Shown piece by piece: positions 4,116 to 5,035 of a stretch of DNA of 5,035 nt; position 1 is the first letter of the stretch, and each line of letters starts with the position of its first letter. The position numbers and the translations under genes were made by a program. Origin of the DNA: Clostridia bacterium. GTDB taxonomy: Bacteria > Bacillota > Clostridia > Christensenellales > CAG-1252. The notes beneath the pieces were generated by a model. That model searched no databases, was not told the origin of the DNA, and saw nothing but the letters and a program-made list of their open reading frames with translations. The stretch is from assembly GCA_017615515.1 (NCBI GenBank), contig JAFZZX010000164.1, forward strand, positions 1 to 5,035. The letters are read 5' to 3'.

Positions 4116-5035
4116 ATGGGTGCATTCGAAGGTCTCGGAATGAGACTCAATCACATTTTCAGCAAACTCAAGAATAAGGGCGCTCTGACCGAGCTCGAGA
4201 TCAAGCAGGCTATGCGCGAGGTGCGTATCGCTCTCCTCGAAGCGGACGTCAACTTTACCGTGGTGAAGAACTTTATCGCCTCGGTCACCGAGAAGGCGAT
4301 CGGCGAAGAGGTCTTGAAGAGCCTGACGCCGACCCAACAGGTCATCAAGATCGTCAACGAGGAACTGACGGCGCTTCTCGGCGGCTCGCATACCAAACTC
4401 GCCGTTGCGGATCGTCCCCCGACCATTATCTTGATGTGCGGCTTGCAGGGCAGCGGTAAGACCACGATGTGCGGCAAGCTCGGTATGATGCTGAAAAAGG
4501 GCGGCAAACGCCCCGCGCTCGTCGCTTGCGACGTGTATCGTCCGGCGGCGATTCTCCAGCTCCAAAAGGTCGGCGAAAAGGCGGGCGTTCCCGTGATCGA
4601 GCAGGGACAGATCGCTCCCTTGAAGATCGTGAAACACGCGCTCGAGGTCGCCGGGAAGTCCGGCTACGACACCTTGATCGTGGATACCGCCGGCAGACTC
4701 CACATCGACGAAGCGCTGATGGATGAGCTCAAAGAGCTCAAGGCGTATTTGAATCCCACAGAGATCCTTCTCGTGGTGGATTCGATGACCGGTCAGGACG
4801 CGGTGAACGTCGCGGAGAAGTTTAACGAACTTTTGGACATCACGGGCGTGATCTTGACCAAGCTCGACGGCGATACCCGCGGCGGCGCGGCGCTGTCCAT
4901 CAAGTCAGTTACGGGTAAGAGCGTGCGCTATTGCGGCACGGGCGAGAAGATGGGCGACATCGAGCCCTTCCATCCCGAGCGCATGGCGTCCAGGATCCTT
5001 GGCATGGGCGACGTTTTGACCCTGATCGAAAAGGC
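4116..5035 (+). CDS. ffh: Signal recognition particle protein Ffh (SRP54 homologue), 3'-truncated by the window
   Basis: The first 306 codons are present; the methionine-rich M domain that binds 4.5S/6S RNA and signal peptides lies beyond the window. Ffh binds signal peptides as they leave the ribosome and, with the receptor FtsY, delivers the complex to the membrane through paired GTPase domains. The N domain (about 1-95) shows ALLEADVN at 39-46. The G domain shows the P-loop GLQGSGKTT (109-117), the SRP-specific insertion box DVYRPAA (139-145), DTAGR (190-194), TKLDGD (248-253) and GTGEK (274-278), followed by IEPFHPERMASRILGMGD. All GTPase motifs are intact. GGAGGG in the last ylxM codons (4106-4111), 4 nt before the ATG, serves as the ribosome binding site. 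An ATG at codon 9 is possible but less like the family. Confidence 0.97.
   Translation, partial: MGAFEGLGMRLNHIFSKLKNKGALTELEIKQAMREVRIALLEADVNFTVVKNFIASVTEKAIGEEVLKSLTPTQQVIKIVNEELTALLGGSHTKLAVADRPPTIILMCGLQGSGKTTMCGKLGMMLKKGGKRPALVACDVYRPAAILQLQKVGEKAGVPVIEQGQIAPLKIVKHALEVAGKSGYDTLIVDTAGRLHIDEALMDELKELKAYLNPTEILLVVDSMTGQDAVNVAEKFNELLDITGVILTKLDGDTRGGAALSIKSVTGKSVRYCGTGEKMGDIEPFHPERMASRILGMGDVLTLIEK

Overview
The window looks like a chromosomal housekeeping segment from a Bacillota (Firmicutes) bacterium, most likely an uncultured lineage of Clostridia. The reasons are the pta-ackA pair beside a divergent tmcAL-type gene, a separate rpmF of the four-cysteine zinc-ribbon type, the ylxM-ffh pair, strong AGGAGG-type ribosome binding sites, and sigma-A promoters with canonical hexamers. 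The coding DNA is fairly GC-rich (many GCG, CGC, GGC and AAG codons), while the promoter regions are AT-rich. Rank below class cannot be judged from this sequence alone.

Layout, left to right. Bases 1-75 (minus) hold the first 25 codons of a HxGH nucleotidyltransferase, probably tmcAL. A short divergent intergenic region (76-177) carries two face-to-face -10 elements that form a perfect palindrome. Then come pta (178-1176) and ackA (1186-2379), a tight two-gene operon that converts acetyl-CoA to acetate and ATP. A 130-bp gap holds a perfect-consensus promoter whose -35 lies inside a long imperfect palindrome, followed by rpmF (2510-2701) and its terminator (2717-2756). An isolated gene for a DUF6273-like protein follows (2822-3703). 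Its terminator (3711-3750) physically contains the -35 of a second perfect-consensus promoter, which drives ylxM (3795-4115) and ffh (4116 to beyond 5035), the signal recognition particle module.

The genes fall into four transcription units: tmcAL (minus), pta-ackA, rpmF, and ylxM-ffh, with the DUF6273-like gene as a fifth unit of unknown promoter. Acetate/ATP formation, ribosome assembly and co-translational targeting are all core growth functions, so strong promoters are expected. The odd member is the DUF6273-like gene, which is flanked by terminators and has no obvious link to its neighbours. No gene-free stretch exceeds 300 bases. I see no tRNA, rRNA, CRISPR array, insertion sequence or convincing new multi-gene system. 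The most noteworthy signals are the compact regulatory arrangements and the DUF6273-like gene.
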